Source: JAFGJQ01 sp964495075 (GTDB taxonomy: Bacteria > Planctomycetota > Phycisphaerae > UBA1845). Taken from it: a DNA stretch of 64,000 nucleotides. The position numbers were made by a program, and so were the translations under genes. A model generated the notes under the pieces. That model had not been told where the DNA came from, did not search any database, and was given only the letters and a program-made list of their open reading frames with translations. Location: positions 1 through 64,000 of the forward strand of contig CAZBUJ010000023.1 of assembly GCA_964495075.1 (NCBI GenBank), written 5' to 3'. Position 1 is the first letter of the stretch. The number at the start of each line of letters is the position of its first letter. Positions 62,864 through 64,000 of the stretch are shown piece after piece.

Positions 62864-63373
62864 ATGGAACAACTACGCGATTTGGCAAAAGAAGACCTTC
62901 TGAAAGTCATTCAGATTCACGCCGAGAGTTGGCTCGCCCACGACGGGTGCTGGTTCCTCGCCGTGGAGGAGAAGTACGGGTTGGAGACGGCCATGGCGCT
63001 GGACACCGACGCGTGGCACCACTTCTCGCCGGTGGAAGCCAAACGCATCATGCGGGCGTTCGACGTCCCGGAGGGCGGAGGGCTCGATGCCCTGGAACAG
63101 GCGCTGGGCTTCCGGCTGTACGCGACCGTCAATCCACAGCGCATCGAACGCCCGGACGCGAACACGCTGATCTACAAGATGATTGACTGTCGCGTGCAGA
63201 CCGCCCGTCAGCGGAAGAACCTCCCCGCGTTTCCATGCAAGTCGGTGGGGATCGTCGAGTACGCACGGTTCGCGGAGACCATCGATCCGCGCATCAAGAC
63301 CCGTTGCCTGCAGTGCCCCCCTGACCCCCGCGCGGGCGCGGGGTGCGCCTGCGCATGGGAGTTCACGATCTAG
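62864..63373 (+). CDS. DUF6125-like cytosolic protein
   Basis: 169 residues. The N-terminal helix pair MEQLRDLAKEDLLKVIQIHAESWLAHDGCWFLAVEEKYG and the later LIYKMIDCRVQTARQRKNLPAFPCKSVGIVEYARFAETIDPRIKTRCLQCPPD with conserved Cys positions (Cys in ID-C, FP-C, RC-x-x-C, C-x-C) follow a family usually listed as DUF6125. The cysteine set could bind a metal or cluster. Function is unknown. It stands alone. Confidence 0.72.
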   Translation: MEQLRDLAKEDLLKVIQIHAESWLAHDGCWFLAVEEKYGLETAMALDTDAWHHFSPVEAKRIMRAFDVPEGGGLDALEQALGFRLYATVNPQRIERPDANTLIYKMIDCRVQTARQRKNLPAFPCKSVGIVEYARFAETIDPRIKTRCLQCPPDPRAGAGCACAWEFTI

Positions 63374-63407
63374 GGCCCGAAACGCGGGCTTCAGCCTGAG
63401 AAATGCC

Positions 63408-64000
63408 ATGGTCTGGCACTCACAATCACGTTGCCGTTTGATTCGGGTCGGCTTGATCGCCGCCGCGGCGGCCGGTGCGCCGGCGGGCAGGTCGTCGGCC
63501 ACCGGGCCCGACGCACCGCCGTCATGGCGATCGAGCGCGGTGCGACTATCGGTCCACACCGAGCCGGACGGGTGCCTGGTCAAGATCAACACGTGCCTGC
63601 TGGTCGACGGCAGCGACCGGCCGCTCAGAACGCCGCTTACCGGTATCGAAGTGCCACCGGGCATGTATCGCGTCGAAGTGGTCCATGAAGGGTACGCCAC
63701 CGCCCGCCGTTGGGTGCGACTCGCGGCACCGTCCGCGGCACTGCGCTTCACCCTGGATCGCGCTGACGACACGGCGGTCCCAATGCCGGTGCCCGTCGCC
63801 ACCACCGCGGGCGAGTCGACTTTCCTTTCCCTCCCCCGCTATCGATCGAACAGCGCCGATCCGGTCCCGCCGTACGCGACGGAACGCGAGCGGCTGTCCG
63901 CCCTGGCCGAACTGACCGGCCGGAACGCGAAGTGGCGCGTGGCAGCGGACGGGAACCAGGCGTCCGTCCATGCGGACTTTTCGTTTGACGATCCGGCGGA
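63408..64000 (+). CDS. Exported protein with PEGA-like domain, cut by right edge
   Basis: The frame from ATG 63408 is open to the end of the window. A signal-like N-terminus (CRLIRVGLIAAAAAGAPAG) is followed by VHTEPDGCLVKINTCLLVDG, TGIEVPPGMYRVEVVHEGYA and VRLAAPSAALRFTLDR, the strand order of a PEGA domain (P-x-G-A..V..dG..G..P......pGxyxVxxxxxGY). PEGA domains are surface beta modules. The rest of the protein is outside the window. Confidence 0.6.
   Translation, partial: MVWHSQSRCRLIRVGLIAAAAAGAPAGRSSATGPDAPPSWRSSAVRLSVHTEPDGCLVKINTCLLVDGSDRPLRTPLTGIEVPPGMYRVEVVHEGYATARRWVRLAAPSAALRFTLDRADDTAVPMPVPVATTAGESTFLSLPRYRSNSADPVPPYATERERLSALAELTGRNAKWRVAADGNQASVHADFSFDDPA

Overview
The window is a GC-rich bacterial chromosome segment that most likely comes from a planctomycete of the Phycisphaerae type. 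Supporting signs are EF-hand-like dockerin calcium motifs in secreted proteins, a planctomycete-style prepilin-type N-terminus, an alpha subunit of ATP synthase with a long insertion, an OprB-type porin and a KDO synthase (both imply an outer membrane), and a complete L/P-ring flagellar set with FliW and CsrA. I saw no rRNA, tRNA, CRISPR array or transposase. The phylum call is inference from gene content.

Layout. 1-6.2 kb: end of a WD40 protein, a dockerin protein, a radical SAM/SPASM protein, kdsA and a short uvrC. 6.4-15.3 kb: a GbsR-type regulator with a palindromic operator, cmk, an AIM24 protein, a two-gene NatA/NatB-like ABC exporter whose permease is fused to a CPBP protease, a secreted protein of unknown role, larB and an NAD(P)H-hydrate dehydratase. 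15.8-28.9 kb: envelope genes (OprB porin with a cysteine ribbon, two tiny lipoproteins, M48 and M16 peptidases, a PAP2 protein, two TMTC-like membrane/TPR proteins) plus ogt and btpA. 29.0-37.7 kb: the whole F1Fo ATP synthase operon on the minus strand (atpZ, atpI-like, B, E, F, H, A, G, D, C). 38.0-41.2 kb: asd and a DinG-like helicase. 41.4-53.7 kb: one minus-strand flagellar cluster running flgF-G-A-H-I-J-N-K-L, fliW, csrA, flagellin. 54-64 kb: glyA, a GH10-fold protein that lacks both catalytic glutamates, an HhH protein, an unusual sigma factor, a decayed prepilin/dockerin locus, a DUF6125-like protein and a PEGA-like protein cut by the right edge.

The most unusual feature is a family of AT-rich intergenic palindromes. 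Repeats of a heptad like AATTACT/AATTACG end in a GC-rich flank near ATGAGGCGTC. They usually occur as inverted pairs that fill a whole gap between genes. Three successive junctions of the atp operon (A/G, G/D, D/C) hold one. The pair between atpG and atpD encloses a four-helix-bundle (23S intervening-sequence type) gene. This looks like a small mobile or domesticated element family with one cargo-bearing copy and several short derivatives.

How genes work together: the flagellar block holds rod (FlgF, FlgG), rings (FlgH, FlgI, FlgA, FlgJ-like), hook-filament junction (FlgK, FlgL, FlgN) and filament, followed by the FliW-CsrA switch that in other bacteria sets flagellin translation. The atp block encodes one complete proton-type F1Fo synthase.
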